Assembly: GCA_004564215.1 (NCBI GenBank)
Contig: CP024846.1
Location: forward strand, 1,302,001-1,366,000
DNA from: Beijerinckiaceae bacterium
GTDB taxonomy: Bacteria; Pseudomonadota; Alphaproteobacteria; Rhizobiales; Beijerinckiaceae
Length of the DNA stretch: 64,000 nt
Direction: 5' to 3'
Under the pieces are notes generated by a model. It was not told the DNA's origin, ran no database searches, and saw only the letters and a program-made list of their open reading frames with translations. Position numbers and translations under genes: made by a program. Each line of letters starts with the position of its first letter. The stretch's first letter is position 1. This document shows, in pieces, positions 9,548 through 18,432 of the stretch.

Positions 9548-10795
9548 ATGAGCTATTTATTGCGCAAGGAAGCTTGCCGGAGGCTTTCCGATAAAGCTTG
9601 CGCTCTTGCGGTCCGCGCCATGATTGCGCTCGGACTTGGACTTTCGCTGGCGGCCTGCGGTTCCATGAGCGGGATGCTCGGCCGGGGCGGATCGGGCGAA
9701 TTGGCGCCACCTGGCCCCGCAGCCCAAACCGCGCCCGATCAATCCGAACAGATCGGGTCCGGTCCGGCCAAGGTGGCTCTCGTCCTCCCCTTGACGCAGG
9801 CGTCGGGTCCAAGCGTCGTTGGCACCTCCTTACGCAATGCCGCCGAACTCGCCTATTCGGAAGCCGGCGGCAATGATCTGACCTTGTTGATCAAGGACGA
9901 TCATTCGACACCGGACGGGGCGCGCGCGGCCGCCCAGGCGGCGATGTCCCAGGGCGCCGAGTTAGTGATCGGTCCGTTGTTCGCCTCGAGCGTGCGCGAG
10001 GTAGGCGTGGTCGCTCATGGTTCAGGTAAGCCGGTCATCGCCTTTTCGACCGACACGTCGACCGCCGGCCAGGGCCTGTTTCTGTTGTCCTTCCTGATCG
10101 AAAATTACGTCGACCGGATCGTCGATTTCGCTGCCTCCAAAGGCAAGAAATCGATCGCCGCCTTGATCCCTGAGAATGACTACGGGCGTGTTGCCGAAGC
10201 CGAATTTCAGCAAGCGGCAGCCCGCGACAATATTCGGGTCATGACGATCGAACATTACCAGCCCCGCAATTTGCCCGAAGCGACAAAGAAAATCGCCGCG
10301 CTCGGCGATCAAATCGACGCCTTGTTCATTCCTGATCAAGCCGATGCAATGCCCGCGCTCTCGCAGGCTCTGACCGCGGCCGGGATCAACACGAAGCAGG
10401 TGCAGATCCTCGGCACCGGTCTTTGGAACGACGCACGTGTTCTGAAGCTTCCTGCATTGCAAGGCGCATGGTTCGCCGCGCCGGAAAACGGTGGATTCAA
10501 CGCCTTCGCCGCACGCTACCGCGCCAAATATGGCTCTGATCCGACGCGGATCGCGACGCTTGCCTATGATGCCGTTTCGCTCGCCGCGGCGCTCGCACAC
10601 ACGCAAGGCTCGCAGCGCTATTCGCAAAATGTCCTGACCAACCGTTCCGGCTTCAATGGCGCCGACGGCGTTTTTCGCTTCCGCGCCGATGGCACAAACG
10701 AGCGTGGTCTTTCTGTCCTGCAGATCAACGATGGCACCGCCGTGCCGATCAGCCCGGCGCCACACTCCTTTGCCGGTGCCGCCTCGGCGACCTGA
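9548..10795 (+). CDS. Penicillin-binding protein activator (LpoA/YraM-like lipoprotein)
   Basis: A 415-residue lipoprotein. Its lipobox LAAC sits at residues 34-37, then a linker, then a type-1 periplasmic-binding fold beginning KVALVLPLTQASGPSVVGTSLRNAAELA. This architecture beside rsmI-yraN is the conserved position of LpoA/YraM, the outer-membrane activator of class A penicillin-binding proteins. It lacks the N-terminal TPR domain of E. coli LpoA, as is usual in Alphaproteobacteria. GGAG lies upstream of the ATG at 9548. An amino-acid-binding protein of an ABC transporter is a less likely reading, since no permease is nearby. Confidence 0.8.
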   Translation: MSYLLRKEACRRLSDKACALAVRAMIALGLGLSLAACGSMSGMLGRGGSGELAPPGPAAQTAPDQSEQIGSGPAKVALVLPLTQASGPSVVGTSLRNAAELAYSEAGGNDLTLLIKDDHSTPDGARAAAQAAMSQGAELVIGPLFASSVREVGVVAHGSGKPVIAFSTDTSTAGQGLFLLSFLIENYVDRIVDFAASKGKKSIAALIPENDYGRVAEAEFQQAAARDNIRVMTIEHYQPRNLPEATKKIAALGDQIDALFIPDQADAMPALSQALTAAGINTKQVQILGTGLWNDARVLKLPALQGAWFAAPENGGFNAFAARYRAKYGSDPTRIATLAYDAVSLAAALAHTQGSQRYSQNVLTNRSGFNGADGVFRFRADGTNERGLSVLQINDGTAVPISPAPHSFAGAASAT

Positions 10796-10817
10796 GCGCG
10801 ATGCAGATCGGATGGCT

Positions 10818-10835
10818 TCGATTGAATTCAATCGA
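10818..10835. repeat. Perfect 18-base palindrome between convergent genes
   Basis: TCGATTGAATTCAATCGA lies between the converging ends of the LpoA-like gene and the AsmA gene. It is embedded in GATCGG...CGATCGGAGG, giving an extended imperfect cruciform. It could be a bidirectional terminator or a remnant of a dispersed intergenic repeat; there is no T-tract. Confidence 0.5.
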
Positions 10836-10876
10836 TCGGAGGCGTGCTTAAGCGAGCCCGGTTAAGCACACAGCGA

Positions 10877-12790
10877 TTACGGTTGGACTTCGCCTTCCGG
10901 GGCGACGTGCTTGGTTGGCTTTTGCAAAAACAGCGGGGCAGCTGCCCCGGACCGACGGATCAGACTGCGGACGTCGGGGGCAAACGCCAAATCGTCCCAG
11001 GAACCCGCAATATCGAACCGAAACTTCGGCGCTTCTTCGCCCGGCTTCGCTTCGTCGACGGACGGCATTGCCGCAGCATGCAGATCCAGCGCCCGTTCGC
11101 CGAAGTCGACGGCGCCGCCAAACCCAAGCGTGAGGCTCGGGTTCTCAAGCTTGCCATCCTCAATGTCGGCAACGCCTTTCACGAAACGCAGTCCGAAACT
11201 CGCGCGGTCGAAAGCGGTCCGGCCCCTATGAATATTGGTCAGAAGCGCAAGCGGACTTTTGTCGATCCGTCGTAAAGCCGAATCGAGATCGATCCCACCG
11301 AGCTGTCCCCGCGCGACATCGATTTGCGCTTTACCATCGAGCTTGTGCATGAGCTCGTACATGCTGGTTCCCGCGCTCTCGATATTGACCGTTCCCGTCA
11401 AGGACCCGGCAAATTCCGGCCAACCCAAAGCATCGAACGAAAAAGCTGCCACATCGATGCCGGAGAGCGCGCCGCCAAGGCGCATACTGACGGTGTTGTC
11501 GTTCAGATCGAACGAAGCGCGGCCTCTGATCGTGCCTTGATAGGCCTTGGCCTCGGCAACGTTTAATTCCAGCCGCCGGTTATTGGTCATCAACGAGACG
11601 GCGGCGTCTTCAATGTCGAAATGCGAGAACAGCATGTGCGATGCGGATATGCGCAAATCGACGTCGGCCCAGCCGAGGTCTTTGAGATTGAACGGATCCT
11701 GGTTCCATTGGCCATCGTGGCCGATGGCCGAAGGAAGGGCGGAGAGGAACGGCCGCAGCGAAAGCTGATTGGTCGCCAATGTTCCCGAAAGCACCGGGAT
11801 TTTGTCGCCAGCCTGGAATGCCAGGGTTCCTTCGAAATCATTCCCATCGAATTGCAGCCGCAGCCCGGACAAAACGGCACTGGCTGCTACAATATTTGCA
11901 TCGCAGGTCAGGTCGAAGCCGTTGAAGGGCCCCGGAAGCGGAATCGGATATTCGGCCTTCTCCAAGAGCTCGCGCACCGATGAAGCCGCCGCATGAACGT
12001 GGCCGGCGTATTGCCAAGTCGGCGCGCTTCCAAGGGTGCCCTCCGTCGCGAGGGAAAGCAGGGGGGCGTCGATTTTCAAGGCCATTCTGGATTGCTGGCC
12101 CCGCAGCAGTTCAACCGGTTTTGCAATCCATGCGGCGATGGTGGCGGTCTCGCCGCGAACCCGTGCCTTGCCGATTACATTGGCCGCCGCGCCAGGTTTG
12201 CGCCAGTCAAGGGTCATGTTGATGGCGTCGATCAAGACATCCGATTTAAACGACTTGCTGATCAAACGAGCGCTGCCGTTGACGAGCGTCACGACACCGA
12301 GCCTCTCCTCATCGGCGGCGGCGGCCTCGGGAGTTGCCGTTGCTGCGTCGGCCGCGCGCCCGATCCTACTGTCCGGCTGCATCGGCCGCCCATCGAGATC
12401 GATATGCATGTCCGGCTGCCCGAGGGTTGCCGATGTCAGTTCGATCCGTCCGGCCAACAGCGGCGCGATCCGCAGATAGCCTTTCAGGTAACGGGCGCTG
12501 ACGCGAAGCGCTCCGGAAGGATCGGCGAAACTCACGTCGTCGATGCTGATGTGCGGTTCCGGCAGAACGACGAAGACCGCGCGGCCTTGCGAGACAGCGG
12601 CCAGGCCGGTAATGCGACGGATTTGCAAGGCGATTTCATTGCGCAGGGCCGCATTGGAAAAGGCCCAAGGCGCAGCTCCTGCTGCGATTGCGACGAGAAC
12701 GGCTAAGCCGACAAAAATTTGGAAAATGCGCGGCAGGCTTTTGCGTGGGGTTGGGGAACGCCGAGGAGCGACGGTTGCCGGTTCGACCAT
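10877..12790 (-). CDS. AsmA family protein
   Basis: A 637-residue protein with one N-terminal membrane anchor (residues ~22-45) and a long periplasmic part with AsmA blocks (ISIDDVSFADPSGALRVSARYLKG near the start; LAFQAGDKIPVLSGTLATNQLSL in the middle; a C-terminal AsmA_2-type region around GTVNIESAGTSMYELMHKLDGKAQIDVARGQLGGIDL). AsmA-like proteins are bridge-like lipid-transfer candidates that affect outer-membrane biogenesis. It appears monocistronic. Confidence 0.85.
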   Translation of the reverse strand: MVEPATVAPRRSPTPRKSLPRIFQIFVGLAVLVAIAAGAAPWAFSNAALRNEIALQIRRITGLAAVSQGRAVFVVLPEPHISIDDVSFADPSGALRVSARYLKGYLRIAPLLAGRIELTSATLGQPDMHIDLDGRPMQPDSRIGRAADAATATPEAAAADEERLGVVTLVNGSARLISKSFKSDVLIDAINMTLDWRKPGAAANVIGKARVRGETATIAAWIAKPVELLRGQQSRMALKIDAPLLSLATEGTLGSAPTWQYAGHVHAAASSVRELLEKAEYPIPLPGPFNGFDLTCDANIVAASAVLSGLRLQFDGNDFEGTLAFQAGDKIPVLSGTLATNQLSLRPFLSALPSAIGHDGQWNQDPFNLKDLGWADVDLRISASHMLFSHFDIEDAAVSLMTNNRRLELNVAEAKAYQGTIRGRASFDLNDNTVSMRLGGALSGIDVAAFSFDALGWPEFAGSLTGTVNIESAGTSMYELMHKLDGKAQIDVARGQLGGIDLDSALRRIDKSPLALLTNIHRGRTAFDRASFGLRFVKGVADIEDGKLENPSLTLGFGGAVDFGERALDLHAAAMPSVDEAKPGEEAPKFRFDIAGSWDDLAFAPDVRSLIRRSGAAAPLFLQKPTKHVAPEGEVQP

Positions 12791-12904
12791 GGCTCTCAGT
12801 TTGCCCTAAAGGGTTGCCGCGGAACTAGCCAAAGTGATGGTCTGGTCCGCGACTATGTCACGATCAAGGCAGATCTGGCCGGTTGCGTCGCCCGGTCCGC
12901 GGCT

Positions 12905-13387
12905 TCACGGGGTCGGCGTCGGCCCCTCGGTAGCACAACATGTTTTGGTTTGCTGATCGCCCGCAGAAACGCCAGCATCGGCTTCGTACCGGACCTGCCC
13001 CTCGCCTGTCGAGGCGCAAAACTCCGAGCACATTGCGGAGGCGAGTTGCTCAATCCCGAACGGCTTTTGCAGAACAATACGTCCGGCGTGGCGCGTGGGA
13101 ACCCCGGATATGCTATGGCCTGTCGTAAAGAAAAACGGACATTCGAGACTGGCCAGGAGATCGGCAACCGGATCGATCCTGTGCGCGCCGAGGTTCACGT
13201 CGAGGATGGCGCCGTCGACCTGTCCGCGCTGGATCACCTCGAGCGCGGTGGAAATCTTGGCGGCACAGCCGGCAACCTCGAACCCAAGTTCAGACATCAT
13301 CGCTTCGAGGGTGAGAGCAATAAAGGGCTCGTCCTCTACGATCAGTATTCTGGGTCTCTTGGGCTGAACCTTAGCATCGGAAAACAT
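12905..13387 (-). CDS. Single-domain response regulator
   Basis: About 160 residues with a receiver domain: acidic pair in ILIVEDEPFIA, phosphoacceptor Asp in GAILDVNLG, Thr/Ser in FFTTGHS, and the conserved Lys in VLQKPFG. No output domain follows; the last ~35 residues are low-complexity. Such receivers in Rhizobiales often act in phosphorelays. The ATG at 13387 is preferred because the receiver begins shortly after; the longer frame to 13534 overlaps the DUF423 gene. Confidence 0.8.
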   Translation of the reverse strand: MFSDAKVQPKRPRILIVEDEPFIALTLEAMMSELGFEVAGCAAKISTALEVIQRGQVDGAILDVNLGAHRIDPVADLLASLECPFFFTTGHSISGVPTRHAGRIVLQKPFGIEQLASAMCSEFCASTGEGQVRYEADAGVSAGDQQTKTCCATEGPTPTP

Positions 13388-13448
13388 GTTACTTACAATT
13401 TGATCTTTCGAAACAGAAATTATCGCCCAACTGAGCAGCAGAGTCGAG

Positions 13449-13835
13449 TCATCTCTGTGCCGATTCGCACCGACAGCACCAAAGCGCTGCAATTGTGACC
13501 AAAATCCAGCCAAGGATAAGCAATATTCCGCCAATCGGGGCGGCCATTGGAAATAATTTGACTCCGATCAGGACGCGCACGGAAAGATCGCCGCCGAATA
13601 AGAGGCTGCCCAGCAAAAAAGAGACGGCTGGAATGAGAAACCATCTGCCGCATTGCGGCAGGCCCGAAGCAAGACCACAGACTGCCAGCGCCGCGGTGGC
13701 GTGGAACAGCAAAAAATGGGCGGCCGCGTCAAGGCGGGGATCGGCGACGCTATGCGCCGCGAGGGCGGAGAGAATGACGCCGCCGGCGCCAGTCAAACCA
13801 GCCAGGGCGGCCAGGGCGAGAACCCATTTGCGCAT
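13449..13835 (-). CDS. DUF423 family membrane protein
   Basis: A 128-residue inner-membrane protein with four hydrophobic helices and family landmarks: GAGGVILSALAAH near the start, LFHATAALAVCGL, LLGSLLFGGDLSVRVL, and APIGGILLILGWI near the C-terminus. DUF423 (YgdD) proteins have no established function. It lies upstream of, and reads toward, the receiver gene. Confidence 0.85.
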   Translation of the reverse strand: MRKWVLALAALAGLTGAGGVILSALAAHSVADPRLDAAAHFLLFHATAALAVCGLASGLPQCGRWFLIPAVSFLLGSLLFGGDLSVRVLIGVKLFPMAAPIGGILLILGWILVTIAALWCCRCESAQR

Positions 13836-14035
13836 GTGGAAATTTCGGTTGGGTCAATGACGGTGGCAGTCTCTGGGGGTGGACCACGAATCAGTTCTTT
13901 GGGCAAGTGGACGGATCAAGGCTTGCCTTGCACGCAGCCACTTGAAACCGGCGCGAAACGACGTTCAATATGGCCCTCGCCTTGGTGGCTGATTCGGAGC
14001 TTCACAACTGGGGCCACCGAAGGATAGGAGAGCCC

Positions 14036-14965
14036 ATGTGTTCGCACCGGATTCGGTTGCTGACCGCGATGGCCATTGCCACGGCGAGCCTGAGCGGGGC
14101 AGCTATCGCGCAAGACAAAGGCACGCTGGATCCTGTGCCGCTGCCGCCGCTCACGCATCCAGAGGACCCCTCAACACCGGCCAAACAATTATTCGGGCGG
14201 AAAATTCTGCCTGCCGCTCTCGCCGCGCGGACCATAGGTTTTTATTCCCGTGGCTGTCTGGCTGGCGGACAGGCCTTGCCGGTCAATGGACCGGCCTGGG
14301 AAGTCATGCGGCTTTCGCGCAACCGCAATTGGGGCCATCCGGCCCTGCTTGCATTTCTCGAACGGTTCGCGCGGAAGGTACCATCGGTCAGCCATTGGCC
14401 AGGAATCCTGGTCGGCGATATGTCGCAACCCCGCGGCGGCCCGATGCTCACGGGACATGCCTCGCATCAGATCGGCCTCGATGTTGATATCTGGCTGACG
14501 CCCATGCCGAACCGCGAACTGTCGCGGCTGGAGCGTGAGGAAATGTCAGCAGTCAATATGGTGCGCGCCGACCGGCGGGACGTCGACCCCGAGAAATGGA
14601 CTTCGGATCATTTTGCCGTCGTCAAGGCGGCAGCGCGCGAACCGGAGGTGCAGCGGATATTTGTCAATGCGGCGATCAAAAAAGCGCTCTGCCGCGAAGC
14701 GGGCTCCGATCGTTCATGGCTGAACAAGGTTCGCCCCTATTTCGGACATGATTATCATTTTCATGTCCGTCTGTTTTGTCCAAACGGGGATAACACCTGC
14801 AAGGATCAGGATCCGGTTCCGCCCGGCGATGGATGCGATGCGTCTCTCGCCTGGTGGTTCAAGGACGCTTTCCTGCATCCAAAACCCGGTCCCATGAAGC
14901 CCAAGCCGGCGTTGACCATGGCGCAATTGCCGCCCGAATGTGAAAGCGTTCTCACCTCGCGTTAG
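14036..14965 (+). CDS. mepA: Penicillin-insensitive murein endopeptidase MepA
   Basis: MepA is a periplasmic zinc LAS-family endopeptidase that cleaves D-Ala-mDAP cross-links. The 309-residue protein has a signal peptide (cleavage near AIA-Q) and the metal and catalytic blocks GHASHQIGLDVDIW (His and Asp ligands) and GHDYHFHVRL (His ligand and catalytic His). The ATG at 14036 follows AGGAG; an earlier ATG at 13970 would bury the signal peptide. Confidence 0.92.
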   Translation: MCSHRIRLLTAMAIATASLSGAAIAQDKGTLDPVPLPPLTHPEDPSTPAKQLFGRKILPAALAARTIGFYSRGCLAGGQALPVNGPAWEVMRLSRNRNWGHPALLAFLERFARKVPSVSHWPGILVGDMSQPRGGPMLTGHASHQIGLDVDIWLTPMPNRELSRLEREEMSAVNMVRADRRDVDPEKWTSDHFAVVKAAAREPEVQRIFVNAAIKKALCREAGSDRSWLNKVRPYFGHDYHFHVRLFCPNGDNTCKDQDPVPPGDGCDASLAWWFKDAFLHPKPGPMKPKPALTMAQLPPECESVLTSR

Positions 14966-14984
14966 AGCGGAGCGCAGAATCAAT

Positions 14985-15006
14985 GAGGACCGGAAATCCG
15001 GCCCTC
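14985..15006. terminator. Hairpin between convergent mepA and a small secreted-protein gene
   Basis: GAGGACCGG-AAAT-CCGGCCCTC forms a nine-position stem with one mismatch and an AAAT loop, 20 bases after mepA. The stem core CCGG-AAAT-CCGG is the same as in the hairpin after pnp. No strong T-tract follows on either strand. Confidence 0.5.
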
Positions 15007-15031
15007 AACGACGCAATGTGTCTCGAAAAAA

Positions 15032-15349
15032 TTACTTCGTGTCGTCGGCGGACGCTGAATTCTCGTTCGACTCGAATGCCTTCACTTTCACGTGATGCAG
15101 CTTGGACTTGCGATGGACGCCCACGCTGCGCCCCACAACAATGGGGGTCTCGGGTACGACATGCGGAACCGTTGCGGCAGCCGTCGCCTTCGCAGGCTGC
15201 TTCACCCCTTTGCCGCCGGCGATGTGTTTGGAAGCTGTCGCCTGTTTCGCGGAGGCGCCAAGGTGCTTGGAATTGTCTCTCGCCAAGGTCGCTCCGGACG
15301 CGGCGAGGCTGATAACAACGAGCAACCCAAAAATCTTACCAACAGTCAT
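15032..15349 (-). CDS. Small secreted basic protein, unknown function
   Basis: A 105-residue protein with a signal peptide (core IFGLLVVISLAASG, cleavage near LA-RD) and a mature part rich in Lys, Ala, His and Val with no recognisable domain. The ATG at 15349 follows TTGGAG at nine bases; longer frames upstream have no such site. It is convergent with mepA. Confidence 0.55.
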   Translation of the reverse strand: MTVGKIFGLLVVISLAASGATLARDNSKHLGASAKQATASKHIAGGKGVKQPAKATAAATVPHVVPETPIVVGRSVGVHRKSKLHHVKVKAFESNENSASADDTK

Positions 15350-15564
15350 CACTTCACTCCAACAAGCGGACACCGTCAGGGCGCACATCCGCGTATCCGA
15401 CAACGCACCGGACGCCAAAATGTTGCATCCGCACAACGTGGTCCTGCCGATTTCTTTCTAGGTGAACCAATACCTACTTAAACGTGAATAATCGATTGAT
15501 GGCGGTGCGGCGCCACACAGTAGAAAGCCTGGCGCAAGACAATTCGGATCCGGCCTTTCGACCC

Positions 15565-16224
15565 CTATTCGGCCGCGACACCGGTCCCGATGGGGCAAGC
15601 CACACCGGTCCCGCCGAGCCCGCAATAGCCGTCCGGGTTTTTGGCCAAGTATTGTTGATGATAGGCTTCAGCGTAATAGAATTCCGGCCGGTCGAGAATT
15701 TCGGTGGTGATCGAAGGAAAGCCGCGCGCGGTGAGCGCCTTTTGAAACATTTTCTTGCTGGCTTCGGCCGCCGCGCGCTGGGCGGCGTTTGCGACATAGA
15801 TGCCGGAACGATATTGGGTCCCGACGTCATTGCCCTGGCGCATTCCCTGCGTCGGATCGTGACTTTCCCAAAACGTCTTCAGGAGCGTTTCATAGGAAAT
15901 CTGATTCGGGTCGAAGGCCACCAGAACCACTTCATTGTGCCCCGTGCGGCCAGAGCAGACTTCCTCATAGGTGGGATTGGGGGTAAGCCCCCCCGCGTAG
16001 CCGACCGCCGTCGCATAGATGCCCTTCCCGAGCTGCCAGAACTTGCGCTCGGCGCCCCAAAAGCAGCCAAACCCAAAAACCGCCGTCTCGATGCCGGCCG
16101 GAAACGGAGGCTTAAGCCTATTTTTGCTTAAAAAATGGGTTTCTTCGGTGGCAATGGGATCGGGCCGTCCCGGCAGAGCCTCGCCGGCCTTGGGCAGGGA
16201 GAGTCTTTTGCCGAAGGAAAACAT
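15565..16224 (-). CDS. msrA: Peptide methionine (S)-S-oxide reductase MsrA
   Basis: MsrA reduces S-methionine sulfoxide in proteins with thioredoxin. The 219-residue protein carries the catalytic GFGCFWGAE motif, [19 protein letters not shown], the FWESHDPTQ block and a C-terminal [12 protein letters not shown] with candidate resolving cysteines. The N-terminal ~40 residues are an extension found in many alphaproteobacterial MsrA. The ATG at 16224 is chosen; ten more residues are possible from 16254. Confidence 0.93.
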   Translation of the reverse strand: MFSFGKRLSLPKAGEALPGRPDPIATEETHFLSKNRLKPPFPAGIETAVFGFGCFWGAERKFWQLGKGIYATAVGYAGGLTPNPTYEEVCSGRTGHNEVVLVAFDPNQISYETLLKTFWESHDPTQGMRQGNDVGTQYRSGIYVANAAQRAAAEASKKMFQKALTARGFPSITTEILDRPEFYYAEAYHQQYLAKNPDGYCGLGGTGVACPIGTGVAAE

Positions 16225-16330
16225 GGCCAGTCCTCTCAAATGCGGCTTCCTCATCGTTTAGATGAGATTGGCGTGACGCACATTCAATGGGATCACGCCG
16301 AATGCGCGCCGCCGCCCGCGGCGAGCCATT

Positions 16331-16651
16331 TCAGCGGCTCGAGAACCCGAACTTAGGTGCGGGTTTGCGGGCCAGCCAGAACAGCAGCGCGCCACCAAGG
16401 GCAGCCACGACCCAGACCGGCAAACGCTGGAAATCCAGCAGGACTGGGTCCCAAAGGAAAGGATGCAGATGGTGTTCAACAACGTCTTGCGCCAAAGCTA
16501 GTTTGTCCGGAAAAAATGCTGCGGCCCTGTCACCGACCGTGGTGACGGCCAGTTTCCCGTCTGCGAACGAACGGGTGAGATCTACAATCAGGGTGGCAAA
16601 GCCCGCCGCCACAAGGCAGAGGCCCAAAAATCGCATCAGCAATCGAAACAT
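16331..16651 (-). CDS. Small conserved membrane protein
   Basis: A 106-residue protein with an N-terminal helix (residues ~5-22), a soluble middle part ending HHLHPFLWDPVLLDFQRLP, and a second helix (WVVAALGGALLFWLA) with a short basic tail. Similar proteins in Rhizobiales are sometimes auto-labelled PetM family, which I regard as weak. It lies between msrA (same strand) and the divergent trcR. Confidence 0.6.
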   Translation of the reverse strand: MFRLLMRFLGLCLVAAGFATLIVDLTRSFADGKLAVTTVGDRAAAFFPDKLALAQDVVEHHLHPFLWDPVLLDFQRLPVWVVAALGGALLFWLARKPAPKFGFSSR

Positions 16652-16953
16652 GGGCTACGTCGATGTCCCTGGGTTGCCTTGACCCAAATGGTCAATCGGG
16701 GCCGCGTTTGGCGGACGGAAATGCCAGTTTCGCCCCGGCCGGCCCAGACCTCTAGCTTAATTCGTTCCATCCGTAAATTCGTTCATCCGCATTGCGTTTG
16801 AACAGGCTGACGCCTATATAAACCTGCAATTCCCCTCCTGGATATTGATTTTAGCTACTCTGCTGAGCCTAGCCCAGGACTGGCGGGCGGGGGGCGTGAT
16901 GGCGCATCCGCGAAAAACGCGCAACTTTCCGGGTTCGCGCAAAGGAGATTGAT
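16652..16953. other. Divergent intergenic region before trcR
   Basis: 302 bases without a credible gene. It holds the candidate trcR promoter described separately and a strong ribosome-binding site AAAGGAG just before the trcR start. I see no repeat or conserved RNA in it. Confidence 0.6.
16792..16820 (+). promoter_or_regulatory. Candidate sigma-70 promoter of trcR
   Basis: TTGCGT (16792-16797) and TATATA (16815-16820) are spaced by 17 bases, about 134 bases before the trcR start. The spacing is ideal and both boxes are moderate matches. Confidence 0.4.
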
Positions 16954-17664
16954 ATGAGCAATGCGCCCCTAATGCCGAAGGCCACCGCCGTCTGGCTCGT
17001 TGAGAATACTTCGTTGACGTTTGAACAGATTGCCAATTTCTGCAAACTTCACCCCCTGGAAGTGAAGGGAATTGCCGATGGTGAAGTGGCGGCCGGAATT
17101 AAGGGACATGACCCGATCACCTCGGGCCAATTGACTCGGGAAGAAATCGCCGCGGCCGAAAAGGACGAAAATCGGCAGTTGCAGCTGGCCGTCTCCAAGG
17201 TTCGGCTGCCGGAACACCGCAAGCGCGGCGCACGCTACACCCCGCTGTCGCGCCGGCAGGACCGGCCTAACGCAATCCTCTGGCTAGTGCGCAATCATCC
17301 CGAGTTGAAGGACGCGCAAATCATGCGGCTTGCCGGGACCACAAAGACGACGCTGCAAGCGATCCGGGACAGGACGCATTGGAATTCGGCAGCCCTGACG
17401 CCGACCGATCCTGTTACGCTTGGCCTCTGTTCGCAAATGGACCTTGATTTTGAGGTCAATCGCGCCGCCAAGGACCGGCCGCATGTGGAAGAAGATCACG
17501 GCCAGACGCTCGTCCCCAGCGAAATCACGACGCGGGAAGTGCGGGATCAGCCGGTCACGGAAGCTGGCGTTTTCGGCAGCGCCAAGGAGAAGGCCCAACC
17601 GGACGCGGACATTGACGTCGATTCCGTTTTCGCCAAGCTTAAGGAAATTAAGGTCAAGGAATAG
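16954..17664 (+). CDS. trcR: Cell cycle transcriptional regulator TrcR (DUF1013)
   Basis: A 236-residue protein of the alphaproteobacterial DUF1013 family. The N-terminal half has the typical run ATAVWLVENTSLTFEQIA and a second helix-turn-helix-like block NAILWLVRNHPELKDAQIMRLAG followed by TKTTLQAIRDRTHWN. The C-terminal ~60 residues are an acidic, variable tail. TrcR is a cell-cycle-linked transcription factor known from Caulobacter. The ATG at 16954 has AAAGGAG ideally placed. Confidence 0.9.
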   Translation: MSNAPLMPKATAVWLVENTSLTFEQIANFCKLHPLEVKGIADGEVAAGIKGHDPITSGQLTREEIAAAEKDENRQLQLAVSKVRLPEHRKRGARYTPLSRRQDRPNAILWLVRNHPELKDAQIMRLAGTTKTTLQAIRDRTHWNSAALTPTDPVTLGLCSQMDLDFEVNRAAKDRPHVEEDHGQTLVPSEITTREVRDQPVTEAGVFGSAKEKAQPDADIDVDSVFAKLKEIKVKE

Positions 17665-17776
17665 TTTTCTTGGATGCGCAAAGGCCAACGTTCAGCTTGA
17701 TCGAGGGTTAGGCCGAATCAGACATAAGGGGTGGCTACAACGACAGGCTTGCCAGCTGATTTTGGTGGAACGACAA

Positions 17777-18049
17777 ATGATGACCACGCCCACTCGATCG
17801 GCTGCTTGCGCCTGGTTTTCCAGCTTCGCGATTGTTATAGGAGGCGGGGCTTTCGTAGCTCACGCCGCTGATCTGACCGCGCCCCCGCCGGCCGCCTATG
17901 GTTATGTCGGGGTAGTTCCCGCCGTCGATTCACGATGCCGGATCATTCCCCAGCCGCAAGCCAATCTCTATGGCGCCACGGCGCGTTTTCGCCCCACGCT
18001 GGTTTGTCTTTCGCGCGGGCTTTACGCGGATTCCATGCCGTTCCCTTAG
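17777..18049 (+). CDS. Small secreted protein, unknown function
   Basis: A 90-residue protein with a signal peptide (hydrophobic FSSFAIVIGGGAFVAHA) and a Pro- and Tyr-rich mature part (ADLTAPPPAAYGYVG) like the start of many Rhizobiales envelope proteins. The stop codon lies at the edge of a dispersed repeat, so the gene may be a truncated remnant of a longer surface protein. GGTGGA lies upstream of the ATG pair at 17777/17780. Confidence 0.45.
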   Translation: MMTTPTRSAACAWFSSFAIVIGGGAFVAHAADLTAPPPAAYGYVGVVPAVDSRCRIIPQPQANLYGATARFRPTLVCLSRGLYADSMPFP

Positions 18050-18160
18050 AGCGCGATGAGGAAAAGTGGAAACCGGTTTTCCGCCGGCATCCCGCTCTAA
18101 ACTTTTGGAATCGATCACGTTCCTGATTTTGGATTGAATCAATCCAAAATCATCGTGATC
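18050..18160. repeat. Two-hairpin intergenic repeat of the Rhizobiales type
   Basis: The first part, starting GAGCGCGATGAGGAAAAGTG and ending near 18099, pairs imperfectly on itself (GGAAAA with TTTTCC; AGCG.GATG with CATCCCGCT). The second part has GATCACG/CGTGATC outer arms (18113-18119 and 18154-18160) and a perfect 13-base inner stem GATTTTGGATTGA/TCAATCCAAAATC around 18138. Elements of this form are dispersed between genes in many Rhizobiales; their function is unknown. Confidence 0.7.
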
Positions 18161-18219
18161 TAGCCGTCGCATCCAAGAACAAGGCTACGCCTTCCGGAAA
18201 TTCTTTCTGGCCAAGCTTC

Positions 18220-18410
18220 ATTCAACGAGTGCAAACCGTTAGCGCGTTCGGGTCAAGGAATTCGACGAAGCATTGGCTAACATTAGGTCGCGGAGTTCGA
18301 TGCCTCCGCACTCTTCCGGCAGCGGTCCTGCTGAAGTCCAGCCCAAACCAGCCTGGTAGAACCATTGTCCGGACCGGCCGTCCTTCCCCGAGGACGGCCG
18401 GACTTTTTTG
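18220..18410 (+). ncRNA. Candidate small RNA ending in an intrinsic terminator
   Basis: No open frame explains this stretch between the repeat and the DUF2244 gene, yet it ends in a textbook terminator on the plus strand. Upstream is a second hairpin, CGGAG-N8-CTCCG near 18295. This layout is typical of a trans-acting alphaproteobacterial sRNA. It does not match 6S, 4.5S or tmRNA landmarks that I know. The 5' end is not determined; 18220 is only a guess. Confidence 0.35.
18374..18409 (+). terminator. Strong rho-independent terminator
   Basis: CCGGCCGTCCT and AGGACGGCCGG form a perfect 11-pair stem with a six-base loop, followed two bases later by TTTTTT. The T-tract lies only on the plus-strand side, so it ends plus-strand transcription even though the nearest plus-strand gene ends 325 bases upstream. 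Confidence 0.88.
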
Positions 18411-18432
18411 CAGGGCTGAACCTTTCACGCGA

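Noticed and set aside
12791..12904. A gene between AsmA and the receiver gene
   Set aside because: Plus-strand frames here are the 5' ends of shadows of the receiver gene and have no start signals.
18220..18410. 6S, 4.5S or tmRNA as an identity for the candidate sRNA
   Set aside because: None of the conserved loops of these RNAs is present on either strand.
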